Assembly: GCA_029780675.1 (NCBI GenBank) | Contig: JAKOYE010000123.1 | Location: forward strand, 1 to 64,000 | From: Actinomycetes bacterium | Lineage (GTDB): Bacteria > Actinomycetota > Actinomycetes > Mycobacteriales > Mycobacteriaceae | Direction: 5' to 3' | DNA length: 64,000 bases | Shown: positions 9,241-17,114 of the stretch, in pieces | Layout of the letters: each line of letters starts with the position of its first letter | Numbering within the stretch: the first letter of the stretch is position 1 | The notes under the pieces: model-generated | Told to the model about the DNA's origin: nothing | The model's database searches: none | What the model saw: the letters and a program-made list of their open reading frames with translations, nothing else | Position numbers and translations under genes: made by a program

Positions 9241-10977
9241 ATGTTGGGTTGCGCTAGCGAGAAACGCGGAACCGACGGGCGGTGTCTGATGCAGGATCCT
9301 GAAGGCGCCGACTCCGGCTGGGGCCGAGCAGCGTTCTGGCCTCCCGGCGCGCGTTGGCACGGCATCATCTGGTTCCTCGCCGTCTCCGGGGCCTACCTGA
9401 TGACGATCGTGCTTTACCCGTTGTCCTCTGGGGTCGCGTTGGTGTGGGTGCCCAACGCCGTCCTCGTCACGGCGCTGCTCCGATATCGCCCGCGCGATTG
9501 GGTCTATGTATGTGCAGCCGGGCCGCCCGCCGAACTGGTCGGCGATCTGGCGTTCGGCTACACCGCGTCGACCTCTTTGCCCCTCGGCGCGGTCAACGCA
9601 GCCGAAGCGGTTCTCGTTGTGCTGGTCGCCGCTCGCATTGCCAGGGGGCGTCCCAACATCGGTCTGCTCTCGCTGCGGGGCACCCTCGGCCTCGTTGTCG
9701 CCGCAGTGACCGTACCCGCGTTGACCGGCATTCTCGGTGCTCTGATCGTCTCGGACTGGAAATTCGGGACCGACTATCTGACCCAGTGGCGGAACTGGTG
9801 GTTCGGTGACAGCACAGGGCTTTTGGTGGGCGTTCCTATCGGCCTGCTGCTGCGCGATGCCCGTTCTTCCGTGGCCCGTTGCCGATCACGCCGGCGCGCA
9901 TTGGCCAGCGGCGGCGGGGCCGCCGGGTTGATCGCCATTGCCGCGGCCCTGGGCGCGAACGGAAACGCGTGGGGGGCACAGCAGACCGCGCTGGGGGCCG
10001 CGATCCTCCTGGCACTGGCATTCGGTGCCGTCGGGGCACCGATCGCCGCCGCGGCAACGACAACCGTGACGATCATCGGTGTCGCCAGAGGCGCGAAAGT
10101 CGTTGACTCCGTCCCGGTGGACCAGATTCTGCTCTTTGTGGTCGTGGCCGCCATCTACGCGATTGCCGCAACCACAGAAGTCGCCGAGCAAGCGTTGGCC
10201 ACCAGGGATCGCGCCCAGTCGTTGTTGAAGTCTGAGCTCGCCTCCGCGGCCAACTATGTCAGCGCGCTCCTGCCGCCGGACTTCGATGGCACCGTGCGGG
10301 TGTCATCGCGGCTGCTGCCCTCCCAGGAACTCGGCGGCGACTGTTTGGACATCGACTGGATCGATGACGACCACCTCGTGCTGTGGCTGATCGACGTATC
10401 CGGCCACGGAGTGGCACCCGCGCTGATGTCGGTCTCGGTCCGTGACATGCTCCGGGCGATATCCGCAGGCGGCGCTGGGCCGCCGGACCCGTCGGTGGTG
10501 CTCGGCGAAGTGAATCGACGCTTCGCCATGGAGCGACACAGCGGCCACTACCTGACCATCTGGTACGGCGTCTACCAACTGTCCAGCCGAACACTCACCT
10601 ATGCCGGCGGCGGACACCCGCCCGCGCTGCTGTTCGGCTGCGCAGACCCGGAGCAACTGTGCTCCCAGGCACCACCGGTCGGCATGCTGCGTAACGCTCA
10701 GTTCACCTCGTCCAGCGTGGTTGTTCCCGCCGACAGCGAACTGCTTATCTACAGTGACGGCGCGTTCGACCTCCGGCGCCCGGATGATGCATCGTTCGGC
10801 CTCGATGACTTCGTCCGACTGTGCACCGACCTGAGGTCCAGACCCGGATGGAACCTCGACCTCCTTGTCGCGGAGCTTCAGTCCCGCGCCCCGGGAGGAC
10901 GGATTGAAGACGATTGCTCTGTGGTCCGAGTCGTGTTCGGGGGTGCCCCGGGTTCGGAAGTCAGCTCAAGAGGCTGA
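9241..10977 (+). CDS. MASE1-type membrane sensor with SpoIIE/RsbU-like PP2C phosphatase domain
   Basis: A 578-residue protein. Residues about 40-310 hold eight or nine hydrophobic segments resembling the MASE1 sensor domain. A short helical linker (about 315-345) leads to a PP2C-type phosphatase domain. Metal-binding motifs are visible as GGDCLDIDW, DVSGHGVAPA, YSDGAFDLR and DDCSVV. Proteins of this kind dephosphorylate anti-sigma-factor antagonists of the STAS family, releasing a stress sigma factor. A STAS protein is encoded nearby at 11898, with only the rhomboid gene between. The ATG at 9289 is an alternative start. Its 3' end overlaps the convergent rhomboid gene by 17 bases. Confidence 0.88.
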   Translation: MLGCASEKRGTDGRCLMQDPEGADSGWGRAAFWPPGARWHGIIWFLAVSGAYLMTIVLYPLSSGVALVWVPNAVLVTALLRYRPRDWVYVCAAGPPAELVGDLAFGYTASTSLPLGAVNAAEAVLVVLVAARIARGRPNIGLLSLRGTLGLVVAAVTVPALTGILGALIVSDWKFGTDYLTQWRNWWFGDSTGLLVGVPIGLLLRDARSSVARCRSRRRALASGGGAAGLIAIAAALGANGNAWGAQQTALGAAILLALAFGAVGAPIAAAATTTVTIIGVARGAKVVDSVPVDQILLFVVVAAIYAIAATTEVAEQALATRDRAQSLLKSELASAANYVSALLPPDFDGTVRVSSRLLPSQELGGDCLDIDWIDDDHLVLWLIDVSGHGVAPALMSVSVRDMLRAISAGGAGPPDPSVVLGEVNRRFAMERHSGHYLTIWYGVYQLSSRTLTYAGGGHPPALLFGCADPEQLCSQAPPVGMLRNAQFTSSSVVVPADSELLIYSDGAFDLRRPDDASFGLDDFVRLCTDLRSRPGWNLDLLVAELQSRAPGGRIEDDCSVVRVVFGGAPGSEVSSRG

Positions 10978-11809
10978 CGATGCTCGCCGTGCGCCACATG
11001 ATCAGCGCGACGAACAGCACCAGCAGCCCCGCGCACGATCCCGCTTGGACCAGGTTCCGCTGCGCACGCGGCGCGTAGACGAATGCCGCACCGACCGCGG
11101 CACCGGTGATCAGCCCGCCGATATGCCCCTGCCAGCTGATGCCGGGAAGCGTGAAGGTGATCACCAGGTTGATCGCGATCAGCGAGACCAGCCACTTCAC
11201 ATCGAGGTTGAGCCGCTTGGCCGCCACCAGGGTGGCGCCGAAGAGCCCGAAGATCGCGCCGGAAGCGCCAACAGTAGGGGTGTTCAGTGGCGAGAACAGG
11301 TACACGACCACCGAGCCACCCATCGCGCTCAAGAAATACAGCGCGCTGAACCGCAGTCGGCCGAGGTGCTGTTCCAACGGCGGCCCGAGCACGTAGAGGG
11401 CCCACATGTTGAACAGAATGTGCACGATCCCGGAATGTGCGAAGGCCGACGAGAACAGGCGGTAGTACTCGCCGGCGGCAACAGCGGGCGGCCACAGCGC
11501 CAGGACCCTCATCAGGCCGGGCAGCGCCAACTGCATTACGAACACCGCGGCGTTGACGGCGATCAGCGCGTACGAGACCAGCGGCATCCCGTTGCGCTGG
11601 GGGGCACCGAACGCAGTCCTCGGCATTGGGGTCGCAGCCAGGCCCGCCTGGACGCAGTCCACGCACTGATGTCCGACGGCGGCGCTGCGCATGCACTCCG
11701 GACAGATCGGACGTCCACAACGGCTACATCCGATGTAACCCGGCCGGTCGGGGTGGCGGTAGCACGCGGGAGGTCCGGGATATTGCGGCGGCGGATAGGG
11801 GTAGCTCAT
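10961..11809 (-). CDS. Rhomboid-family intramembrane serine protease with N-terminal zinc-binding motif
   Basis: A 282-residue protein. The N-terminal 55 residues carry a Cys/His cluster (CYRH, CSRCGRPICPEC, GHQCVDC), probably a B-box-like zinc site. A six- or seven-segment rhomboid core follows. The catalytic Ser is in GASGAIFG (about Ser183) and the catalytic His in WQGHIGG (about His229). HILFNMWALY supplies the conserved His and Asn of the oxyanion region. It cleaves membrane-protein substrates within the bilayer. It looks like the Rv0110 type of M. tuberculosis, by my recollection of that protein. No dedicated partner is apparent nearby. Confidence 0.92.
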   Translation of the reverse strand: MSYPYPPPQYPGPPACYRHPDRPGYIGCSRCGRPICPECMRSAAVGHQCVDCVQAGLAATPMPRTAFGAPQRNGMPLVSYALIAVNAAVFVMQLALPGLMRVLALWPPAVAAGEYYRLFSSAFAHSGIVHILFNMWALYVLGPPLEQHLGRLRFSALYFLSAMGGSVVVYLFSPLNTPTVGASGAIFGLFGATLVAAKRLNLDVKWLVSLIAINLVITFTLPGISWQGHIGGLITGAAVGAAFVYAPRAQRNLVQAGSCAGLLVLFVALIMWRTASIVSLLS

Positions 11810-11897
11810 AACGGCCCCGACGATACGCGCTACGGCACCCGCACACGCGATCTCCGCAGGCCACGACCCGCCGGACGCGACCTCCGGTCAGGCTCTG

Positions 11898-12263
11898 GTG
11901 CACGGTCGTGAACTCGGCCCCGCCACGGTCCTGCTGACAATCCTCGGCGACATCGACGCCGCGGAGGCGCCGACTCTCCTCGACCGGATCGTCCACCGGA
12001 TGACCGGCTACTCCCAACTGCTGCTCGATCTGTCCAAGCTGAGCTTCTTCGACTCCGCCGGATACTCACTCCTGCACCGACTGGACGTGTTCTGCACACG
12101 AGCCTCGGTGGACTGGGCACTGGTCGTCGGCTCCGAGGTCACGCGCCTCCTGCAGGCCTGCGATCCCGACCACGCCTTCCTCACCGCACCCAACATCGTC
12201 TCCGCCGCCGCGAGACTGGCCCGCGGTCCGCATCGAACCCCGCAACTGAGCGTGCTCCGCTGA
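11898..12263 (+). CDS. STAS-domain protein, likely anti-sigma-factor antagonist
   Basis: A 121-residue single-domain protein with the STAS pattern: a first strand TVLLTILGDIDAAEAPTLLDRI, then LLLDLSKLSFFDSAGYSLLHRL. Ser53 in DSAG is in the place of the phosphorylated Ser of RsbV/SpoIIAA. Such proteins bind an anti-sigma factor when unphosphorylated. The SpoIIE-type phosphatase encoded about 1 kb away is a plausible activator. The GTG start has no clear ribosome site, and the frame is open further upstream, so the N-terminus is uncertain. No anti-sigma kinase or sigma factor gene is in the window. Confidence 0.8.
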   Translation: MHGRELGPATVLLTILGDIDAAEAPTLLDRIVHRMTGYSQLLLDLSKLSFFDSAGYSLLHRLDVFCTRASVDWALVVGSEVTRLLQACDPDHAFLTAPNIVSAAARLARGPHRTPQLSVLR

Positions 12264-12273
12264 ACGTCCTGCC

Positions 12274-12279
12274 TATACT
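12274..12279 (+). promoter_or_regulatory. -10 element for a leaderless methyltransferase transcript
   Basis: TATACT ends 6 bases before the ATG at 12286. Mycobacterial transcription usually starts 6-8 bases after a TANNNT -10, so the transcript would begin at the start codon. Confidence 0.6.
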
Positions 12280-12285
12280 CCGGCC

Positions 12286-12921
12286 ATGACGGCACCCGGC
12301 AGGCGGTTCAACGACGCCGTCACCCGATTCTGGAGCTTCGCCGCCCCGGTCTATGACACTCCGACCCTGCAGCGCAGGTTCTATCAGCCGGTGCAGGACG
12401 AGGTCGTGGCACAGCTCAGGGCCCGGGAGTCCCGACGAGTCGCCGACATCGCCTGCGGCACCGGGATACTCGCGACCCGCATCCACAACGAACTGAACAC
12501 CGATGAGGTGTACGGCGTCGACATGTCCGACGGCATGCTGGCGCAGGCCCGGGCGCGCTGCGGCAGGGTCCGCTGGTTGAAGGCTCCCGCCGAACGTCTC
12601 CCCTTCGACGACGGCACCCTGGACGCCGTCGTGTCGACAACCGCCTTCCACTTCTTCGACCAACCGGTGGCGATGCGCGAGTTCCACCGGGTCCTCACGC
12701 CGGGCGGGCTGGTCGCGATCGGGACCATCAGCCCGCCGGACCTCCCGGTGCTGCGACTGCTGCGTCTTGGCCCGAATGGAACCGCGCACAATCCGACCCC
12801 CGCCGAAATGCGAACTCTGTTCACCAAAGCCGGTTTTGAGGTCACCGATCAGCACCGGGCCCACCGCCCGCCCTGGAGTCGGGGCGTTTTCGACCTCATC
12901 ACGGTGGGCATCAAGAGCTGA
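12286..12921 (+). CDS. Class I SAM-dependent methyltransferase
   Basis: A 211-residue enzyme of the UbiE/Methyltransf_11 type. Motif I is VADIACGTGILATRI near residue 50. VYGVDMSDGMLAQARAR is the acidic-loop motif, APAERLPFDDGTLDAVVS covers the post-II region, and the following strand is intact. It transfers a methyl group from S-adenosylmethionine to an unidentified small molecule. It opens a plus-strand run with the VOC, nitrobindin and serine hydrolase genes. There is no Shine-Dalgarno sequence, which fits the leaderless promoter noted just upstream. Confidence 0.85.
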   Translation: MTAPGRRFNDAVTRFWSFAAPVYDTPTLQRRFYQPVQDEVVAQLRARESRRVADIACGTGILATRIHNELNTDEVYGVDMSDGMLAQARARCGRVRWLKAPAERLPFDDGTLDAVVSTTAFHFFDQPVAMREFHRVLTPGGLVAIGTISPPDLPVLRLLRLGPNGTAHNPTPAEMRTLFTKAGFEVTDQHRAHRPPWSRGVFDLITVGIKS

Positions 12922-12931
12922 TTCGGGCGGC

Positions 12932-12937
12932 TATCCT
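12932..12937 (+). promoter_or_regulatory. -10 element for a leaderless VOC-protein transcript
   Basis: TATCCT lies 7 bases before the ATG at 12945 and there is no ribosome-binding site, the arrangement of a leaderless mycobacterial gene. Confidence 0.55.
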
Positions 12938-12944
12938 TCGCGCC

Positions 12945-13361
12945 ATGGCTGTCGACCTGCTCGCCCCCTCGATCGAGATCGGACTGGTCACCACCAACCC
13001 CGAGCCGATGATCGAGTTCTACGAGGGATTCCTCGGCCTGCCGCACCAGGGTGACCTCGACTTCCCTGGCGGCACCATGAAGCGATACGCCGTCGGCAGC
13101 AGCATCGTGATCAAGCTCGTCACCCTCGATGAACCCCCGGCCGAACCGGTGGCCCCCGGCGGCGGTCCGGCACGCGCGGGAATCCGCTACCTCACTCTGG
13201 TCGTGCGCGATCTGACCGCCACCGCCCACCAGGTCGCCGACGCCGGCTACGAGATCGTGCAACCGCTCGCCGAGTTCGCACCGGTCCCTGGAATTGGCTG
13301 GATGTTCGTTGCGGACCCCGACGGCAACTGGGTCGAACTCGTCGGACCGCTCGGACGATAG
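12945..13361 (+). CDS. VOC-family protein (glyoxalase/dioxygenase fold)
   Basis: A 138-residue protein with the paired beta-alpha-beta-beta-beta pattern of the vicinal oxygen chelate fold. It opens with IEIGLVTTNPEPMIEFYEGFLGLP, has the second module start IRYLTLVVRDLTATAHQVADAG, and ends with the typical FVADPDGNWVELVG. The C-terminal Glu in WVELVG is the usual metal ligand. The first-module ligand position is not obvious, so metal-dependent activity is uncertain. The substrate is unknown. It starts 23 bases after the methyltransferase. Confidence 0.85.
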   Translation: MAVDLLAPSIEIGLVTTNPEPMIEFYEGFLGLPHQGDLDFPGGTMKRYAVGSSIVIKLVTLDEPPAEPVAPGGGPARAGIRYLTLVVRDLTATAHQVADAGYEIVQPLAEFAPVPGIGWMFVADPDGNWVELVGPLGR

Positions 13362-13364
13362 CCT
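13359..13364 (+). promoter_or_regulatory. -10 element for the nitrobindin-like gene
   Basis: TAGCCT, overlapping the stop of the VOC gene, ends 7 bases before the GTG at 13372. A GGAGGG lies only 2 bases from that GTG, too close for a good ribosome site, so a leaderless start is plausible. Confidence 0.5.
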
Positions 13365-13371
13365 GGAGGGC

Positions 13372-13878
13372 GTGCCTGACCTCCATCCCGGCGTCGCCGT
13401 CCTGGCCCCACTGCTGGGCACCTGGGTCGGTCGGGGAAGCGGCGATTACCCCACCATCGAGCCCTTCGGCTACCTGGAGGAGATCACCTTCGGCCACACC
13501 GGCAAGCCGTTCCTGGTCTACAGCCAGCGCACCCGCTCCGAGGACGGCCAGCCGATGCATGCCGAATGCGGCTACCTGCGCTCCCCCGCCCCCGGCCGCG
13601 CCGAACTGATCCTCGCCCAACCCACCGGAGTGACCGAGATCGACGAAGGCACCATCACCGTCGGCACCGGCACCGGCCCCGACACCGACACGGGCGCCGA
13701 CATCGTCATCGAACTCCGTTCCACGGCGATCGGGCTGAGTTCCACCGCCAAAGATGTTGCCGCCGTGAGCCGTATGTTCCGCATCCGCGGCGACGAGCTG
13801 ACCTATCGCCTGGACATGAGCGCGGTGGGCCAGCCGATGACCCATCACCTGACCGCCGGCCTGCAACGCAAGCGATGA
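13372..13878 (+). CDS. Nitrobindin-family heme-binding beta-barrel protein
   Basis: A 168-residue protein. LAPLLGTWVGRGSGDYPTI at the N-terminus is the family signature (a WxGxG type), and FGYLEEITFGHTGKPFLVY follows. The C-terminal strand LDMSAVGQPMTHHLTAGLQ carries the His that ligates heme in nitrobindins. It resembles M. tuberculosis Rv2717c over its whole length, as I recall that protein. The role is probably binding or isomerising reactive nitrogen species in the cytoplasm. A low-complexity Thr/Gly/Asp insert near residues 95-112 is unusual. GTG 13372 gives the right family N-terminus; the longer upstream frame does not. Confidence 0.88.
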   Translation: MPDLHPGVAVLAPLLGTWVGRGSGDYPTIEPFGYLEEITFGHTGKPFLVYSQRTRSEDGQPMHAECGYLRSPAPGRAELILAQPTGVTEIDEGTITVGTGTGPDTDTGADIVIELRSTAIGLSSTAKDVAAVSRMFRIRGDELTYRLDMSAVGQPMTHHLTAGLQRKR

Positions 13879-15110
13879 CCGCCGACGGCAGAATCCGCGT
13901 CCCCGCCGACCTGGATTCGGTCACCGTGATCGGCGACGAGCAACCCGGCGCGGTGGATCCCGCCGCACTCGAGCGCATCTGGGCCGCCACCCGCCACTGG
14001 TATCAGGCGGGGATGCAGCCGGCGATCCAACTGTGCCTGCGCCACAACGGGACCGTGGTCCTCAACCGGGCCATCGGGCACAGCCGGGGCAACGGCCCGG
14101 AGGATCCGCCCGACGGCGAGCGGGTGCCGGTCACACCGGAGACCCCGTTCTGTGTGTTCTCGGCCGCCAAGGCGATCACGACGACGGTCGTGCACATGCT
14201 GGTCGAACGCGGCCAGTTCTCCCTCGACGACCGGGTCTGCGACTACCTTCCCGGCTACACCAGCCACGGCAAGCACCGCACCACCATCCGGCACGTGATG
14301 ACACACAGTGCGGGGGTGCCGTTCGCCACCGGGCCGCGCCCAGACCTCAAGCGGATGAACGACAGCCATTACGCCCGAGAGAAACTCGCCGAACTCAAGC
14401 CGATCCACCGGCCCGGCCTGATGCACATCTATCACGGGCTGACCTGGGGACCGCTGGTCCGGGAGATCGTCTCGGCGGCCACCGGACGCGACATCCGGGA
14501 GATCCTGGACACCGAGATTCTCCGACCGCTGAACTTCCGGTGGACCAACTATGGAGTCGCCGAGGCCGACGTTGACCGGGTGGCACCCAGTTACGTCACC
14601 GGCAGGCCGCTGCCCGGACCGGTGGCCGCGGCCATGCGCACCGCGCTGGGCGGGTCGATGAGCCAGATCATCCGGTTCTCCAACACCCCGCTGTTCCTGA
14701 CCAGCGTGGTGCCGTCATCGAGCACGGTCTCCACCGCCGAGGAACTGTCCCGATTCGCCGAGATCTGGCGTCGCGGCGGGGAACTCGACGGTGTGCGGGT
14801 TCTGCGTCCGGAGACCCTGCGTGCCGCGACGGCTCAGTGCCGACGGCTGCGGCCGGACGTGGCCACCGGTCTCGTCCCGATGCGGTGGGGCACCGGATTC
14901 ATGCTCGGCTCCAACCGGTTCGGCCCGTTCGGCCGGAACGCGCCCGCCGCCTTCGGCCACACCGGGCTGACCAACATCGCGGTGTGGACGGATCCGCAGC
15001 GTGGCCTGGCTGCGGGCCTGGTCAGCAGCGGGAAGCCCGGCCGTCATCCCGAGGCGGGCCGGTACAACACCCTGCTGGACACCATCGCCGCCGAGATGCC
15101 CCGGGGCTGA
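13875..15110 (+). CDS. Serine hydrolase of the beta-lactamase/esterase class
   Basis: A 411-residue protein with class C beta-lactamase-like features. The nucleophile motif SAAK is in FCVFSAAKAITTTVVH, the Tyr motif is YHGLTWG, and a C-terminal FGHTGLTN takes the place of KTG (HTG, as in mycobacterial Lip esterases). It probably cleaves esters or D-amino peptides. No signal peptide is visible, so it is likely cytosolic. The start ATG overlaps the nitrobindin stop in ATGA, giving translational coupling. A longer upstream open frame only overlaps the previous gene and was not used. Confidence 0.87.
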   Translation: MTADGRIRVPADLDSVTVIGDEQPGAVDPAALERIWAATRHWYQAGMQPAIQLCLRHNGTVVLNRAIGHSRGNGPEDPPDGERVPVTPETPFCVFSAAKAITTTVVHMLVERGQFSLDDRVCDYLPGYTSHGKHRTTIRHVMTHSAGVPFATGPRPDLKRMNDSHYAREKLAELKPIHRPGLMHIYHGLTWGPLVREIVSAATGRDIREILDTEILRPLNFRWTNYGVAEADVDRVAPSYVTGRPLPGPVAAAMRTALGGSMSQIIRFSNTPLFLTSVVPSSSTVSTAEELSRFAEIWRRGGELDGVRVLRPETLRAATAQCRRLRPDVATGLVPMRWGTGFMLGSNRFGPFGRNAPAAFGHTGLTNIAVWTDPQRGLAAGLVSSGKPGRHPEAGRYNTLLDTIAAEMPRG

Positions 15111-15145
15111 CCGCCCGGTGAATTGCTGGCAGGTCCAGTCGCGGA

Positions 15146-15151
15146 TACCGT
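15146..15151 (+). promoter_or_regulatory. -10 element for the 45-residue ORF
   Basis: GATACCGT includes TACCGT, 6 bases before the ATG at 15158. The same octamer precedes the DUF4226 gene at 17058 on the other strand at nearly the same distance. Confidence 0.5.
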
Positions 15152-15157
15152 GACGGC

Positions 15158-15295
15158 ATGGCTGACTCGCTCCTGCAGCAACAGCTCGACGAGGTGCGGA
15201 CGCTGCTGGCTCGTGCCCGGGAGTTGTTCGGGCCCAACCCCATTGCGCCACCCGACACGATCACCCCGAACACCGGACGTGAGAACGCCGGCTAG
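15158..15295 (+). CDS. Small ORF, 45 residues, next to the Rv0023-Rv0028-like locus
   Basis: Begins MADSLLQQQLDEVRTLLARA, predicted as an amphipathic helix, followed by a Pro-rich tail (FGPNPIAPPD). The helix resembles the first helix of several mycobacterial secretion-associated proteins; it could be a small independent protein or the remnant of a longer one. It has a leaderless-type -10 (15146-15151). Its TAG stop overlaps the stop of the convergent Rv0028-like gene. I do not know a function. The helix pattern and the promoter spacing are the only reasons to call it. Confidence 0.5.
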   Translation: MADSLLQQQLDEVRTLLARARELFGPNPIAPPDTITPNTGRENAG

Positions 15296-15585
15296 CGGAG
15301 GCGGTGCTCGGCGAGTGTGGCCTCGGCGCGCTCAAGATCGCCTGGCGTCGGGACGTCACCGGACGGGGTGAAACCCGCCTCGACGATCTCCCGGCGGATC
15401 TCCATCACCGCGCGCAGATGGGACACCTCCGCGGCGAGCATCACCCCTGCCGCGAGAACACGAACGTCGGCCGCGAGTGCCTCATCGCCGAGGATCACGC
15501 TGTGCAGGTATCCGCCATGGGACGAGCGGAACAACACCTGACCGCTGGGGTGGTAGGCGTCGAAACCCGGGTCCGGTTCACTCAT
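15292..15585 (-). CDS. Conserved mycobacterial protein, Rv0028-like
   Basis: A 97-residue protein. VLFRSSHGGYLHSVILGDEA followed by a long helical region (LAAEVSHLRAVMEIRREIVEAG) is the pattern I recall for M. tuberculosis Rv0028. It is last in the five-gene minus operon, and its ATG overlaps the TGA of the EspC-like gene (TGATG). No enzyme motif, membrane segment or signal peptide is seen. The function is unknown; the pairing with an EspC-like protein suggests a complex. Confidence 0.8.
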   Translation of the reverse strand: MSEPDPGFDAYHPSGQVLFRSSHGGYLHSVILGDEALAADVRVLAAGVMLAAEVSHLRAVMEIRREIVEAGFTPSGDVPTPGDLERAEATLAEHRLR

Positions 15586-15899
15586 CAGCCGCTCTCCGCG
15601 ACGTTCCGGAGGCGCTGTGCCGCGTCCGCATCGTGATCCTCCCAGGCGTCCGCGGCCGAGGCGAGCTGTCGCGCCAGTTCGTTGTGCGCGGCAGCCTGCT
15701 GCTCGTAGCAGGCGCGACGCTCGTCGAGCAGGGCCCGGCCGGCGTCCCGCAGGTCGGCGAATACCGGGCCGAGGGACTCCAGGCTGGCCATGATCTCGGC
15801 ATTGCCCGCCCCGATCGCACTGAGCCGCTCGGCGGCGGCGCGGTGTTCGCCGGCGGCCCGGCGGAGATCGGCAGGCACCACGGTGAGGCGATCGGCCAT
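15585..15899 (-). CDS. EspC-like small helical protein, Rv0027-like
   Basis: A 104-residue, nearly all-helical protein starting RLTVVPADLRRAAGEHRAAA. This L-x-V-x-P-x-x-L-R opening is typical of the EspC/DUF2580 family of type VII secretion targets. A second helix holds ACYEQQAAAHNELARQL. No clear YxxxD/E secretion signal is present, so export is not assured. It is 10 bases after the DUF4226-proline-rich gene and overlaps the next gene by a shared TGATG. By order it corresponds to Rv0027. Confidence 0.75.
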   Translation of the reverse strand: MADRLTVVPADLRRAAGEHRAAAERLSAIGAGNAEIMASLESLGPVFADLRDAGRALLDERRACYEQQAAAHNELARQLASAADAWEDHDADAAQRLRNVAESG

Positions 15900-15909
15900 C
15901 GGCGCTCTC

Positions 15910-17058
15910 CTATCGGTCTGGTTCTGCGGTGCGATCCGGCTCCGGCGGATGCTGCCACCCTATGAAGCCCGGACGATTGACGGTTTCGATCGGCTGGATC
16001 TGATCGTCCAGCAACACCTTGCCATTGCCGAGCGCCAGCCCGTGCCGGTCAGCAAACATCGCGACATCCCCGGGAACGATGCCGTCCGGGGCCAGCGGCG
16101 CGCTCACCGGAGTACCCGGTCCGGGGATGGTGATGCCCTGTCCGTCGAAGGCCTCGGCGATCGGGGTCCCCGACACCGCTGCCGCGATCACCCCGGCGAA
16201 CGGCTGGTCTGATGGCTGATTCTCGGCTGCCGGCACTTCGTTCTCCGGGCCGGGAAGCTCGTCATCAGGTTCCTCATCAGGCTCGCCCCCGGCGTCGTCA
16301 CCCGGTGCCGACACCGGCTCGGGCGGCCCGGCCAGCGCGGCCAGCGAACCGAGACCATCGAGGGGACCCAGGCCCGACGGCCCCCCGCCCAGCGACGGCA
16401 GGGCAGGTATCGACGGCATCGGCGGCGCGACCTGCGGGGCCTGTCCGGTCGGCGCAGCGACGGCCGGCGGAGGCGTTCCCGTCATGTCGGCCGGCGGTCC
16501 GGCCTCCAGTTCAGGACCGGGAAAGGGCAGCGGGCCGAAGTCGGAGAGACCGGAATCCAGCCCACCGTCGAGGCCTGCCGCGACCCCCGGTCCGGGTGAA
16601 GCCGGCGAGGCGCTCGTCGATTCGGCGGGACGCGGCGGCGGCGCCGGTGTTGCAGGGGAATCCGGTCCCTCCGCACCGCCGCCTGACCCCGTCGAGGCGT
16701 ACAACGACGCCAACGCGGCGGCCAGCGACGCCTTGGAGGTGTCGTCGAGGTGGGTCTCCTCCACAACCGAGCGGATATCCCCGAGTTTGTCGATGAGGTA
16801 GCGCTGGAACTCCCGCGCGCCGGCCGGGGTGTCGAGGGCGGTGCGCGTGGAGACCGCCGCCTCGATCTCGCGCTGAAGCGCGTCGAGTGCGGCCGCACCA
16901 TCGGTATGCGCGGTGTGAGCGTTGAGAACCGCGGTGACGACCGCGAGATCCACCTGGGCAGTCACCGAGTTCTGCCGGGCGAGCGCGGTCTCCGCGGCGC
17001 GAATGGCCTCGGCAGCAGCGCCCTCCCCCTCCGGGCCCTGCGGGACTGGCATGCTCAC
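15910..17058 (-). CDS. DUF4226 protein with long Pro/Gly-rich middle, Rv0026-like
   Basis: About 382 residues. The N-terminal 120 residues are a helical DUF4226-type domain (ETALARQNSVTAQVDLAVVTAVLNAH, then TPAGAREFQRYLIDKLGDI). It is followed by about 180 residues rich in Pro, Gly and acidic residues. The compact C-terminal part contains GIVPGDVAMFADRHGLALGN. I chose GTG 17058 because a TACCGT -10 lies 7 bases upstream, which would make it leaderless; ATG 17052 and TTG 17094 are alternatives. By order and domain it matches Rv0026. The low-complexity middle suggests a flexible, perhaps surface-associated, linker. The function is unknown. Confidence 0.78.
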   Translation of the reverse strand: MSMPVPQGPEGEGAAAEAIRAAETALARQNSVTAQVDLAVVTAVLNAHTAHTDGAAALDALQREIEAAVSTRTALDTPAGAREFQRYLIDKLGDIRSVVEETHLDDTSKASLAAALASLYASTGSGGGAEGPDSPATPAPPPRPAESTSASPASPGPGVAAGLDGGLDSGLSDFGPLPFPGPELEAGPPADMTGTPPPAVAAPTGQAPQVAPPMPSIPALPSLGGGPSGLGPLDGLGSLAALAGPPEPVSAPGDDAGGEPDEEPDDELPGPENEVPAAENQPSDQPFAGVIAAAVSGTPIAEAFDGQGITIPGPGTPVSAPLAPDGIVPGDVAMFADRHGLALGNGKVLLDDQIQPIETVNRPGFIGWQHPPEPDRTAEPDR

Positions 17059-17065
17059 GATCGAG

Positions 17066-17071
17066 ACGGTA
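17066..17071 (-). promoter_or_regulatory. -10 element before the Rv0026-like gene
   Basis: On the minus strand GATACCGT includes TACCGT, 7 bases before GTG 17058. This is an internal promoter of the operon, inferred from the TANNNT pattern and its repeat before the small ORF at 15158. Confidence 0.45.
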
Positions 17072-17114
17072 TCGGCCCTGCCCGGTCCGGACAATTCACC
17101 ACCGAACGGCCCCC

